This document shows, piece by piece, positions 20,953-30,371 of a stretch of DNA of 53,226 nucleotides. Position numbers and translations under genes: made by a program. The DNA lies in NCBI GenBank assembly GCA_003427395.1, contig BFEA01000162.1:2573754-2626979 (forward strand). Direction: 5' to 3'. The DNA comes from Chara braunii (taxonomy: Eukaryota; Streptophyta; Charophyceae; Charales; Characeae). The notes under the pieces are model-generated. The model saw only the letters and a program-made list of their open reading frames with translations, was not told the origin of the DNA and did no database searches. The number at the start of each line of letters is the position of its first letter. Within the stretch, counting starts at the first letter, position 1.

Positions 20953-22352
20953 GAGGGCGCGGGCAGCAACAGCCAACGCAGAGAGAGCATTAGCAGCTGC
21001 AGTAGCAGCACAAGCTAGAGCTGAAGCGGAGGCAGTAATGGCTACCGCCTCTAGTATGTCACAGGCCTCTTCCCAGGCTACTTCGTCAGGTGCAAGTCGG
21101 GGAACGTACCAAGTTACCGTCGGTAAGTCTGTTGTCTTACAGACCAGCCAGCGGCAATCCATGTCGATAGAGGATTTGGAGATCCAACACTCGGAGGCAC
21201 TTCACGATGAGCTACGGCGCCAGTTAAAGATGGTAGAGGATAGGAGAGAGAGTGCGAGAAGAAGAAAAGTTAGTCTAGAGGCAAGGGGAGCGGAGTTAGG
21301 TAGGCTGGAAGCTTTCGATGAGTCAACACTTGATCTTGTTACAGTGTCCCTATGGCGCAGTCTGTTGAGTGTGGCGGAAGTGCAGGCCGTGCAGCAAGAG
21401 ATGTTGGTTGCATTGATAACAAGCCATAATGAAATTCTGGCTGCGCTTGGAATGCCAGGCATATGGCCCGGCTAGCGTGAGCTATTGTAACGCCACCCAC
21501 GGTGGCCAGTCCGTCAACGACGCTGCCATCCTTGAGAGGTCCCTTTGTTCCTCAGTTTGGCATTAGTCCATCAAGCGGTTTAATAGCATGTGTTCGTGGG
21601 CAGACCGTGGGACCACCTTCTTCGGTCCCCCGTCCAGCGGTTGCTGCTACAGGGAAGCAGCATGTCCACTGCCGAGCAACCTTTGCAACAGGTACTGCAG
21701 TGGCAGCAGCTGCCGCAGCCACTTGTCCCACAAGTGTCCCAAACAGGGTCCTGGACCATCAATGCAATGGACACCCGAGATACCGACTCCTAGGCCTTTT
21801 TCTGGCAACAAGAAAAAGGAGGAGGACCTTAACACTTGGGTAAGGACAGTGCCAACATATGTGAGGCACAAGCTCACAAGGCCCGAGGAGGAAGCAATTG
21901 TCGCTGCATCCTTTCTAGAAAGATCAACAGCCAAATGGTTGAGCGGATTAGTGCAGCGGCATGGATACGGTCAGGACTTCGATGGTTGGGCGCAAGCCCC
22001 GTCATTGGAGGATTTTGTACAGTTAGTTTACAATAGGTGGCATGACCCCCAGGGGGCTCAAAAAGCTACCGGCTCGTTGGCAAACCTGGGATCAAAGAGA
22101 TACCGGTCTGTCCGCCAGTCTGATCGTGGTCCCTGGCGTGCGCTACATTCCGCAGATCCTCATGACCAATTATTTGCGATGTCCGTCAATAATAAGTTGG
22201 TCGATGAGGCATCCATAGGTGTGCATGACTTTGCTTCGTTCAGCAAGAAGGCCTTCGATATAAAGGCCAACCTCGAGAGTGCGCAACACGCATTATTGGA
22301 AGAAGAAGCTTCCTCGGGACTGGAAGAAGTAGGGCAACGTCATGTTTGTTGA
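20953..22352 (+). pseudogene. Family E gag, N-terminal and capsid regions
   Basis: The first open block (20,953-21,475) encodes an Ala/Arg/Glu-rich helix (RALAAAVAAQARAEAEAV) and then [22 protein letters not shown], a likely coiled coil; ATG 21,038 is one possible start, but the frame is open upstream to 20,953. After a stop and frame change, 21,588-22,352 reads a capsid-like region: TPRPFSGNKKKEEDLNTWV, EEAIVAASFLERSTAKWLSGL, SLEDFVQLVYNRWHDPQGA, HDFASFSKKAFDIKANLE. These fit a retrotransposon Gag (Pfam-type retrotrans_gag) layout. The break between the two parts, and the stop at 22,350, mark it as defective. It differs from the A, B, F and J gags. Confidence 0.75.
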
Positions 22353-22718
22353 CCATGATGGCAACACGACTGAGGTTGATGACCTCACCGGTCTTGGGGA
22401 AGAGACAAAGAGGGATGGGAGTGGGGAGACTCCAGAGGGTGGAGTAATCGCTATTAGAGAAAAGGCAAGGGGGTTGGGAAACAAAAGGGCAGCTGACCCA
22501 AGGGTCAAGTGGAACAAGGTCCATCCATATGGGTGAAACTTGGATTAGAGTACGATTGGCGGCGTGACCGTGTTGCTCGAGGCACGTGTCTCAATTGCGG
22601 ACAGTACAGGCATACTATGGCCTGCTGCAAGAGTAAGCAAGTTACGGAGAAGGTGACATCCTCTATAGTGGTTGTAGGACCTTCAACCTCTGGTAGTGCA
22701 TGTGCGAGCACTTCCTAG
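22353..22718 (+). pseudogene. Family E nucleocapsid zinc knuckle
   Basis: A frame at 22,509-22,718 contains GTCLNCGQYRHTMACC, a good CX2CX4HX4C RNA-binding knuckle. It is preceded in another frame by the charged linker VDHDGNTTEVDDLTGLG. The frame change around 22,340-22,360 and the stop after HPYG (22,534-22,536) show decay. The Ser/Thr-rich end SSIVVVGPSTSGSACASTS precedes the protease. Confidence 0.75.
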
Positions 22719-22899
22719 GGAAACACACCAGGCTAGTAGGAGTGTTAGCTACTCTTACTTGGGCTGAAGTGGTTACCTTACCCTCTCCACTTCAGACGAT
22801 GGTCGAGGCTATTGACCCGCATATCGCCTTGCAGATAGATCCGGACCAATGGATACTATGCTCGATGGATGTGTCTGAGTCGTTAGAGGAGATAGAGAC

Positions 22900-23069
22900 T
22901 GGATGGTTAAAGGTCCTAGAGGTGAACATTTTGTGGTAAAAGTCGATATAGGTGATCGAAAAGTTGTTGTCGTCACATACATAGGTTCTAAGAGGAATTT
23001 CATCAGTCGTGCTTGTGTGGACAAGCGGCTTAGTAGATCTGTAGCATCCACCTTAGCCAACCAGCACTC
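22900..23069 (+). pseudogene. Family E protease, 5' part, catalytic Asp changed
   Basis: Reads GEHFVVKVDIGDRKVVVVTYIGSKRNFIS in part; the motif normally D-S/T/I-G-A/S is YIGS, so the catalytic Asp is Tyr (a GAC to TAC type change). The rest of the protease resumes at 23,999 after a 0.93-kb insertion. Confidence 0.65.
23053..23069 (+). repeat. 17-bp target-site duplication, left copy
   Basis: TTAGCCAACCAGCACTC matches 23,999-24,015 (TTAGCCAACAAGCACTC) with one mismatch and flanks the poly(T)-ended insertion. A long duplication next to a homopolymer is the mark of target-primed (LINE-type) insertion. Confidence 0.8.
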
Positions 23070-23998
23070 GTTTTTTTTTGTTTTTTTTTTTGTTTTGTTT
23101 TTTTTTTTTACGAAAACACGCCCCTCCAGTGCTAGTGGTGCTGGTAAGAGCAGCCACCGCTAGCACCAGAGGAGAGGCTCCATGATTCCATCTATTGGTG
23201 GGGAGCATCACCTGCTGGAAAACGGGTCCAACGTCCCATCTACAACTGAGTTTGGAGGATATCAGGACAAAATCTTGAGATATGCCTGCCAGCATTGATT
23301 ACTCTAGATCCAGAGAATTGACTAAGCAGGTTAAAGGAGAGCGAGAGAACCTCTTCGCCCTGTGTCAGGCGCCGGATATCAGCTACTACAACCTAGTTCC
23401 CTCTCCCTAGACTGCTCATTTCGCTTCTGCATCTCTTTGCCTTTCCTTGTGGTGCCCAACATAGCCTACCAAAATTAGTGTTGAGCAACCATTGTCTTGG
23501 ACTTGGGCTGGGTGGTGGGTGGGTGAGGGATAGACTCTGTTAGCCTGTAGATAAACCCTAGACCCTAGTCCCTTGTCAAAACCCTTTTCTTTTCTCTCTT
23601 GAGTTCATCCCTCCATTCCATACCACTGCATTTCTTCTAGACAGTTTGATGGGGGAGGGGAAGAAATCGAGGAATTCATCGGGGGGGTTCAAGGGGATAG
23701 TCGTATCAACTTTGGTCCATTCGTGGAATATCGGTCGGTAGTCCCTTACCATCTCCATTCTCCCTTGGTCCTCCCCTGATTCCTTTCGCTCCCCTTTCCA
23801 TTCTACCATTCCTAACCTCCCTCCTTCTGTCCCCCCTAGCCAGCTTGAGCTGAATTATTGTATTTTTTGTTCAATATCTTTTTGCATGCTTAGGAATCGG
23901 ATCTTTGCTTTGACACCTAGTCTCGCCCCCTCCATCTCGAATGTACAACGTCATCTCGAGAGTGCCCAGAGTACCGCCCTTCGTCCCAATTGAACATG
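23070..23998 (-). mobile_element. Retroposon with poly(A) tail inserted in family E protease
   Basis: The plus strand starts with T-rich sequence (about 23,071-23,109, interrupted by G), which is a poly(A) tail of a minus-strand insert. The far end abuts the second copy of the 17-bp duplication. The body has no endonuclease or RT motif, so it is a SINE-like, 5'-truncated LINE or processed-transcript insertion made in trans. A minus frame at 23,576-23,809 is open but unrecognised. It is younger than the E element it interrupts. Confidence 0.7.
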
Positions 23999-24287
23999 TT
24001 AGCCAACAAGCACTCTATGGTTGTAAAGGATTACATCAAGGATGTAGTTTGTACCTTCTCCTATGGAGGAGGGGAACTAAGACACAAAATCCCGTTCCTA
24101 GTTCGCGATGAGCTGCACTTTGATATGCTGCTAGGTATGTACTACCTCGAGGTTGCTAAGCCTCAGTTCGATTTGGATAGGAAGGTAATGATGTACAAGT
24201 TGCCAAATGGGAGGACCATTAAACTACAGAAGTACAAAGCAAGCAAGCTAGTTGAGTCCTATGGTTGCATGTGCGCTTCAACTTACT
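23999..24287 (+). pseudogene. Family E protease, 3' part
   Basis: After the insertion the protease resumes: ANKHSMVVKDYIKDVVCTF, LRHKIPFLVRDELHFDMLLGM (the FDxLLGM second motif) and KVMMYKLPNGRTIKLQ. Joined in thought with 22,900-23,069 it gives the usual gypsy protease order, except for the lost catalytic Asp. Confidence 0.7.
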
Positions 24288-24475
24288 GTAATATTCTTTT
24301 TGTCAAAATTTGTGAACTTAGTCTGACTTTTTATCACTTTTATTTGTTTGTTTTTTACTTCATTTGTTATTTTCATTGGTTAATCTTCAGTTTGTTCAAT
24401 TTAGCTTTCTTAGCACTATGCTATCATATGACCAATGAAATTCGACATTTATTGTGGGATTTTTGTTTAGGGCAC
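24285..24475 (+). other. AT-rich insert in the protease-RT linker
   Basis: About 190 bp of strongly T-rich DNA interrupt the linker. The end TTTTTGTTTAG followed by GGCACAAC looks like an intron acceptor, but no matching GT donor is obvious. It could be a small insertion. The frame through it encodes only hydrophobic low-complexity residues, which I do not regard as protein. Confidence 0.4.
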
Positions 24476-24479
24476 AACT

Positions 24480-25300
24480 TTTTACAAGCAGAATCGAGAG
24501 GAAGGTGTGTATCTAGTCTTTGTCTCTAAGAAAGGAGAGGCCGTAAAAACACCTTCAGCTATAGAAGCAGTCGTCGCTCAATATCCATGCCTTTTTTAGG
24601 AGCTTAGGGGCGTAATCAAGAAGGAGACTGTCCACGCAAAGAGGATGGATATATAGGATGTCTCCTACAGAGTTAGATGAGCTTCGCCGACAACTCAAGG
24701 AGCTCACAAAGAAGGGCTGGATCTGGCCTAGTACCTCCCCTTACGGTGCACCAGTTCTATTTGTTCCTAAGAAGGGGGGTGCCTTGAGGATATGCATCGA
24801 CTATAGGGGCCTCAATGCCATCACAGTTAAGATTGCATAACCGCTACCCCGCACCGACGACCTTTTGGATAGGGTGCAAGGATGCCGGTACTTCAGTGAG
24901 ATAGATCTAAAGTATGGATACCATCAGATTGCCATAAGGCCAGAGGATCAACACAAAACCGCCTTTCAGACCAGGTACGAAAGTTTGTGGTGATGCCTTT
25001 CGGTCTTTGCAATGCTCCTGGGACATTCCAACACTCGATGAATAGGATCTTTCATGACTACTTAGATAAGTTTACCGTCGTGTACCTCAACAACATGCTT
25101 ATCTTTAGTAGGACTATAGAGAAGCACGCTGAGCACATAAAGATATTGCTATACTTGGAAAAGTGCGAGTTCGGTCGCACAAAAATCTTGTACCTGGTCA
25201 TGAAATTTCAGCGGATGGTCAGAGGCCGGATGATGCTAAGGTGGGGATGACAGGCTACTATCATCCGTTCGTGGAAATTATTCCCCACTGACGGACCTCA
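24480..25300 (+). pseudogene. Family E reverse transcriptase, catalytic YLDD changed to YLNN
   Basis: Upstream linker FYKQNREEGVYLVFVSKK carries TAG stops at about 24,598 and 24,655. Fingers: [21 protein letters not shown] and [20 protein letters not shown] are open at 24,658-24,840, ending at TAA. The palm resumes in other frames: DLKYGYHQIAIRPEDQHKTAF, then VMPFGLCNAPGTFQ from 24,987. The active site reads TVVYLNNMLIFS: both catalytic Asp are Asn. The frame is lost again near 25,200, and the thumb is shortened. Polymerase activity is impossible on two counts. Confidence 0.85.
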
Positions 25301-26081
25301 TGTGCCTTGACACCCCCTGGGAGTGGACAAATGAGTGTGAGGCAACCTTCAAGAGACTGAAGTATGCCCTCACGCACCATGATGTCTTGGAGCTTCCTCA
25401 TCCTGAGAAGCCTTTCACTATGACCACGGATGCCAATCAACATGGCATGGCGTGGTCCTTGTGCAGTAGGAGGGCAAGAAGTTGAGGTCGATCGAGTACA
25501 TCGGCAAGAACATGCCATCTCGGAAACTGGATAAGTCCACCGATGAGCGAGAGTTGTACGCCCTATACAAAGCGTTGACTCATTGGAGACACTACCTCCT
25601 TAACAACTTTTTCTATGTGAGATTTGATCATGAGACTTTTCGCTGGACCAAGACGCAACCTACTCTTTCTGAAGCACTCAAAAGATGGATTAAAGTCATA
25701 GACATGTATGACTTCAAGTTAGATCATCTCAAGGGAGAGTACGATAAGGTAGTGGATGCACTATCTAGGAGGGTGGACTGTTTGGGGGCACTAGTGACTG
25801 AGTTTGGAATATCCGATGATGTAACTCGATATATGGTGGAAGCCTATCGAGAGGACCCCGTCATGTCTGAGACCGTGAGCAAACTCGAGGCCAAGGACAA
25901 GGCAATTTTTAATGAGTCCGTGCTGGTTGATGGCTTGCTGTTCCTTGAAAAGGCAGAGAATAAACGTCTATGTGTCCCATCTAAAGAGTCTTTGTGTGGT
26001 TTATTTCTAGGTGAGTGTCATGACGCAACCGGTCATTTCGGTTTCGAAGTTTGTAGAGACTTGTCCGGTTTAGCAACATGA
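25300..26081 (+). pseudogene. Family E RNase H and start of integrase
   Basis: RNase H begins WEWTNECEATFKRLKYAL and TMTTDANQHGMA, then a frame change at about 25,482. It continues RSIEYIGKNMPSRKLDKSTDERELYALYKALTHWRH in part and the tether VVDALSRRVD. The integrase start is visible as ENKRLCVPSKE and GECHDATGHFGFEV, giving only the two His of the zinc domain before TGA 26,079-26,081. Catalytic core, C-terminus and 3' LTR of family E are missing. Confidence 0.8.
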
Positions 26082-26128
26082 CAAGCCAAGCATTGAGGCA
26101 CTGCTTGGGCTTCTTGAGCCCTTGCTCG

Positions 26129-26569
26129 TTGACTCATTGGAGACACTACCTCCTTGGCAGCTTTCTCTATGTGAGATGTGATCATGAGAATTTTCGTTGG
26201 ATCAAGACGCAACCTGCTCTTTCTGACGCACTGAAAAGATGGATTGAAGTCATAGACATGTACGACTTCAAGTTAGATCATCTCAAGGGAGAGTACAATA
26301 AGGTAGTGGATGCACTATCTAGGAGAGTGGATTATCTGGGGGTTCTGGCGACTGAATTTGGAATATCCGATGATGTAGCTCAATATATGGCGGAAGCCTA
26401 TCGAGAGGACCCCGTCATTCTGAGAGCAGGAGCAAACTCGAGACCAAAGGACAAGGCAATTTCTTATGAATGTGTGCTGGTTGATCAAGAGAACTGGCCA
26501 GAGACATGGGACCGTCCACTGAAATCGGAACAGGCCTACTGGGCCAACAAACAGGCCTGGCTTGGCTAA
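26129..26569 (+). pseudogene. Second, diverged copy of family E RNase H segment
   Basis: 26,129-26,485 repeats 25,575-25,931 at roughly 90% identity by eye, with no gaps seen: both start TTGACTCATTGGAGACACTACC and end GTGCTGGTTGAT. The second copy keeps LTHWRHYLLGSFLYVRCDHENF and VVDALSRRVDYLG. Because the copies differ at many sites, this is either an old duplication or a join of two E copies. After 26,485 the frame runs into unrelated sequence and stops at 26,567-26,569. Confidence 0.75.
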
Positions 26570-27826
26570 GGACCGGTACCGCTGGCCAGAGAACTGGCAG
26601 GCCGATCTTCTACATAAGCCAGCCGGACAAGTAGACGATTCGGTGGAAAACTGCTTGAGCGCTAAACTGCTCTATTGCTATTGCTGCTGCCTAGCGCTGC
26701 TTGAGCTCATAGGCTATTGCAATAAATTGCTGTTTCCCAGTGGGGCTGTACAGTAAGTGTTCGGCTTTGCACTTTGCTTTCTTGTTTTGAGCCTTGCGGG
26801 AGTTGATCCTGTGACCTGCAACTTGTATGTTTTGTTTGTTAGTTTTGAGACCTATTGGGCTTGACCCCTTAGATCTTCAGATTCTTCACTAGTAGTCCCT
26901 ATGTGGCAGTCTTAGGCCATTCGGCCTTTTCCTTTTGCCTTGCCAGAGGTTTGGGTCCCCTTTTCCCTAGTTTCTGGGTAGATACAGATGAGCCTGGGGA
27001 GTCCGTCCAGGTCTAGTCTGTGAGTAGAAGTAGCGGGTAGGAAATTGGTTTGGGGTCTTTTTCACGTTTTTGTTGGCTGTGGAAACTATGCCCGTCCGTT
27101 GTTGGAGCGCTGCTGCGCTATTTTGGGTGGTGTTGGGAACTGACGTTGAAGGTCGCACTGCTGCTTTTCTGCAGCTCTGCATGAGAGCTTCCACAGGATT
27201 GCGTTGTTGGGTTTGGGCACTGCCATCTTCCACTTGGCAGCCATATCTGCTGTTCCTCCTCGCGAGGAACTTCATCTTCTTCGAAGTGCTGGATTGGTAG
27301 TCTCCTTCTTCATCAGGACTTCCAGCACTGCACTTCCGTGCGGACGCTGAGCTGGCGCTGCTATCATTGGGGTTGCTGGTTCAGATGGGCATGTTGTGAC
27401 AGCTATGGGGTTAATGCTGCTATGGCAGCCATAGCCAGGGTGATGAGGTGGCGAGGAGGAAGAAGAAGACTCCTGAAAACTCCGTTGATCATTTGTTTTC
27501 CATTGTTCCGGGTTGTTGTAAACGCGGTTGCGACTCTTGGAACAAGTACTCTGGATTGATTGGAGGAGGACGGGGGATTGCAGAAATTGAAATTCGGTTT
27601 TCAATTCTCTGTGTATTTTGAGCTTCTGCTGTGTATATCTTCTCTCCGGTTTTGTGTGGGTTTTCCTTCTCCGAGTCTACTCTACAATTGCATGCGTGGA
27701 TGGGGATGTGTGAACTGGTTGTTGACTGAAGTTCATTCAGGTACATAACACTATGGTGGATAGGAGGAAGAGGCCTCGTACCTTGCAATGTGTGCTGCAG
27801 AACTCTCTCTGGCAAAAGGCCATAGA
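26570..27826 (+). other. No gene seen; possibly LTR-like
   Basis: No family motif. The stretch 26,750-27,750 resembles an LTR in composition and ends GGTACATAACA (27,738-27,748), similar to the CATAACA ends of LTRs B and F, but no PBS or second copy was found. Confidence 0.35.
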
Positions 27827-28425
27827 CTAGTCTTCCAGGGCAGTAAAGGGACATAGTTCCTGCGAGGGGAAGAAAGTTGGAGGCACGTGTTTCATGCCAG
27901 TAACCACCTGGGCGGGAGGGTATGGTGGAGTGACATCACAGAGAGGAGACAATTGAGAAGCACTGTGCTTGGGCTGTTTACTGGTGGTTTCCCGTGGCAA
28001 TGAATTCACGCTCAGTTGGAGTGGGATAATAATATGTGGACAGGGTTCATGAGGTTGTGAATGAGAAGAGGCCTTGGGCTCTCTCTATCTTAATCTCTGC
28101 TTGTTTGTACGAGTGTCGGAGTTGGTTCATCACTGCAGTCAGGTGCTTTGCCTTGAGCAGGTCCACGAATGGGCGGAACTTGGCATGGCAAGACACAGTT
28201 GCCTGGTTTCATAACATCTAGTAGATGGCCTGGACTCAATCCCTTGTGAATACGAGTAATATCAAACCGCATAGAATAAGAAGCCTCCAATGGCTCATCA
28301 TGTATAGGGCGGTCCCAGTAAATGAATGGCTGGAAGTGCATAGCAAGGAGGGCGAGAGAGCAGAGGATCCATAGCTCTGCAAGACGTGTGTACACAGACA
28401 GAAAGAAGTTGAATCTTTGATTCAC
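27827..28425 (-). pseudogene. Decayed unidentified reading frame, minus strand
   Basis: Read from 28,425 leftwards: NFFLSVYTRLAELWILCSLA, then MHFQPFIYWDRPIHDEPLEA and MRFDITRIHKGLSPGHLLDV; after a frame change, FRPFVDLLKAKHLTAVMNQL and YKQAEIKIERAQGLFSFTTS to a TGA; then a Ser/Pro/Thr-rich part including TSKQPKHSASQLSPLCDVTP ending LED at 27,827. The pieces look like consecutive parts of one protein broken by at least two frameshifts and a stop. A CTTGCAG acceptor-like site lies before AGCTATGG (about 28,381). I do not recognise the family. It could be a host gene fragment or an old element gag. No catalytic motif is seen. Confidence 0.35.
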
Positions 28426-28584
28426 TGACTAGTCAAATGCACTCATGCAACGAAGTTACCGAGCAAAGCCCATAGTACGGTAAAAAATAGGCAACTCTGA
28501 TCTCCCTACACAACCCTGCTACATAGTTGCTGCCAGAGATAGAGAGGGGGAGGTAGAAGACACAGAAAAGTAACGTAATATCAA

Positions 28585-28714
28585 TGGGCCTAACCCACTT
28601 GTTACACCATCAACTGCAGAAATACAGACATCAGTTCGAATCCAGACAGGACTTTCTTGAATTACCTGGGGCTGGTCAGTCCTAAGTTGATATCTTGAGG
28701 CCGTTGCCCTTTAA
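28585..28714 (+). repeat. tRNA-derived SINE-like unit
   Basis: GGGCCTAACCCACTTGTTACA (A-box region), CAGTTCGAATCC (B box, 28,632-28,643) and the 3' part TAAGTTGATATCTTGAGGCC...GCCCTTTAAT closely match the unit at 30,244-30,371. Confidence 0.75.
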
Positions 28715-28775
28715 TAAGGAGGAAGGAAAAGAAGTGGAGAACAACGTAGTGGGTCACATGTAGGGCACGGTGTAG

Positions 28776-28780
28776 GAAAC
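28776..28780 (+). repeat. Target-site duplication GAAAC
   Basis: GAAAC at 28,776-28,780 and again at 30,104-30,108 exactly bracket the solo LTR, the 5-bp size expected for Ty3/gypsy integrase. Confidence 0.85.
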
Positions 28781-28919
28781 TGTTACATGTGTACATAATA
28801 ACCGAGGATCTGCAATGTGATAAAAAGGACTGGATGGACAATGCAGTGCAAGTGGAATCTCAACAAGCAATGTGCATTCTGATACATACAAAATGCTGCT
28901 TTATAGCGCAGGGAAGACT

Positions 28920-29108
28920 TTAGATACAAGTCCTGACCTGACCGAGACGGACCTCTTTCACGTAGTACAAGATAGCGAAGCAGAATGCTAGGATACTAAG
29001 GACTAGCCCAATCAATGTTTCAACGCAGACCAAAAATACATCATGCTCATCACAAGGTGTGAAGGGGACTGGCGCTACACACAGGAAGGAGGCGCCAGGT
29101 CCAGACAT
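28920..29108 (-). CDS. Small frame with transmembrane-helix pattern inside LTR D
   Basis: 62 codons from ATG (minus). The middle is strongly hydrophobic (ETLIGLVLSILAFCFAILYY), preceded by the acidic CDEHD and followed by basic KEVR, so it would be a single-pass membrane peptide if made. The LTR at 37,576-38,897 carries the related frame (see 38,550). Between the two copies, differences in the shared 46 codons fall about equally on codon positions 1, 2 and 3, so there is no sign of selection on protein since they separated. Coding status is unproven; it may be a captured exon or chance. Confidence 0.25.
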   Translation of the reverse strand: MSGPGASFLCVAPVPFTPCDEHDVFLVCVETLIGLVLSILAFCFAILYYVKEVRLGQVRTCI

Positions 29109-29251
29109 ACACAGATGAAGAGGAGGGAATCAGACGAAGAAGAGAAAGGGGGAGATGGGAAAAGTCGTCAACAACAAGTCTCTTTACAAGTCCCAAATAA
29201 TCCCTCTTGAAAATGTCTGAATTCCAATGTCGAGTCTGGATCCAAATGTCA

Positions 29252-29256
<5 letters not shown>

Positions 29257-29320
<64 letters not shown>
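29257..29320 (+). repeat. (CT)32 microsatellite
   Basis: An uninterrupted CT dinucleotide run of 64 bases in the solo LTR; the LTR at 37,576 has only short GA stretches in the same place. It is prone to length change. Confidence 0.95.
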
Positions 29321-29322
<2 letters not shown>

Positions 29323-30243
29323 GTCTGCTGATGCAGGGAAGTCAGATAGCGAGAGGGTGAGAAGAGGAAGAAGAAGAACTCTCTCTCTCTCACGAGCCAG
29401 GTACTAAAGTTGGCGCTGTGCTGCAGGTACCTCGAAGACGAAGCTGGAGCAACGGCGCTGCAGGTAAGTCCTCCTGCCCTCCGCCCAATCTCTCTCTCTC
29501 TAGTGCTACTCTAGCTGCTATGGCGCCCAGCGCTGAAGACTACAGCTAACGCTACTAGCGCCCAGCGCTGAAGACTAATGCTAACGCTACTACTACTCCT
29601 GCAGCGCTCCTCCAGGGTGCTGCTGCCGAATCCTGAAGACTACCTCCTGCCTCCTGAACTGCACGTGAAGTGCCTGGGAAGTAGCTAGGAACTACCTGCC
29701 GACCTGCAGGGCGGGCCAGTCCTATATAGTGCTGGCCAGTCCAGGAGGCTGCTCTTGCCAATGCCTCAACGTGCCAGACCCTGGGGTTGAAGCTCAAGCA
29801 AAGGTTGTCTTGAAAATAGGCCAGAAATGGCCTGAGCTAAAACCCTGGTCTGGTGCCTGGGTTTCAGGGCGGGTCGGTCTTATGAGGGCCTGAAAATGAC
29901 CCTCAGTTTCAGGGTGAAAACACTCAGGGCCGGAAAGTCCCTGATTTAGCCTGAAACGACACAGGGCCTGTAGGCCCTCGTTTTCAGGCTTTCAGGCTGA
30001 AACGACACGGGGCCTGTAGCCCCTTGTTTTCAGGGTTTTGGCCTGAAACAACATGGGCCTGAAAAATGGCCCGTGCAGCCTGTTGCAGGCGCAGCATGTA
30101 ACAGAAACAAAAAGAAAACGAAAACCTCTACTGAAGAAGCATTGAAGGAGGCCAAGGAAACAATGGAGACGGAGATAAGGACGGAATAGAAGGAGGCGGC
30201 ATCAAGAATAGACAAAGAAAATTAAGGTCATACATCAAAGCAA

Positions 30244-30371
30244 TGGGCCTAGCCCACTTGGTACATCGACTGTTAAAATACAGACTGGAGTTCGAATCCA
30301 GACCGAACAGTCTTGAATTACCTGCGGCCGGTCAGTACCAAGTTGATATCTCGAGGCCGTCGCCCTTTAAT
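30244..30371 (+). repeat. tRNA-derived SINE-like unit
   Basis: GGGCCTAGCCCACTTGGTACA (A-box region), GAGTTCGAATCC (30,288-30,299, a clean B box), and the 3' part AAGTTGATATCTCGAGGCC then CGCCCTTTAAT. It is the best-preserved of the three related units. The sequence before 30,244 (TCAAAGCA) and after it shows no obvious duplication. Confidence 0.75.

Larger units (their letters stand above)
28781..30103 (-). mobile_element. Solo LTR of family D
   Basis: On the minus strand it starts TGTTACATG-type GTAACA end (30,103) and finishes CATGTAACA (28,781), with 5-bp direct repeats GAAAC outside and neither PBS nor PPT next to it. It is 1323 bp, nearly the same as the LTR at 37,576-38,897 (1322 bp). 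A lone LTR with an intact target duplication is what remains after recombination between the two LTRs of one element. The tRNA-like units on either side were about 200 bp apart before the insertion. Confidence 0.9.

Noticed and set aside
29184-29393. Arg/Glu repeat frame
   Set aside because: Translation of the (CT)n microsatellite.
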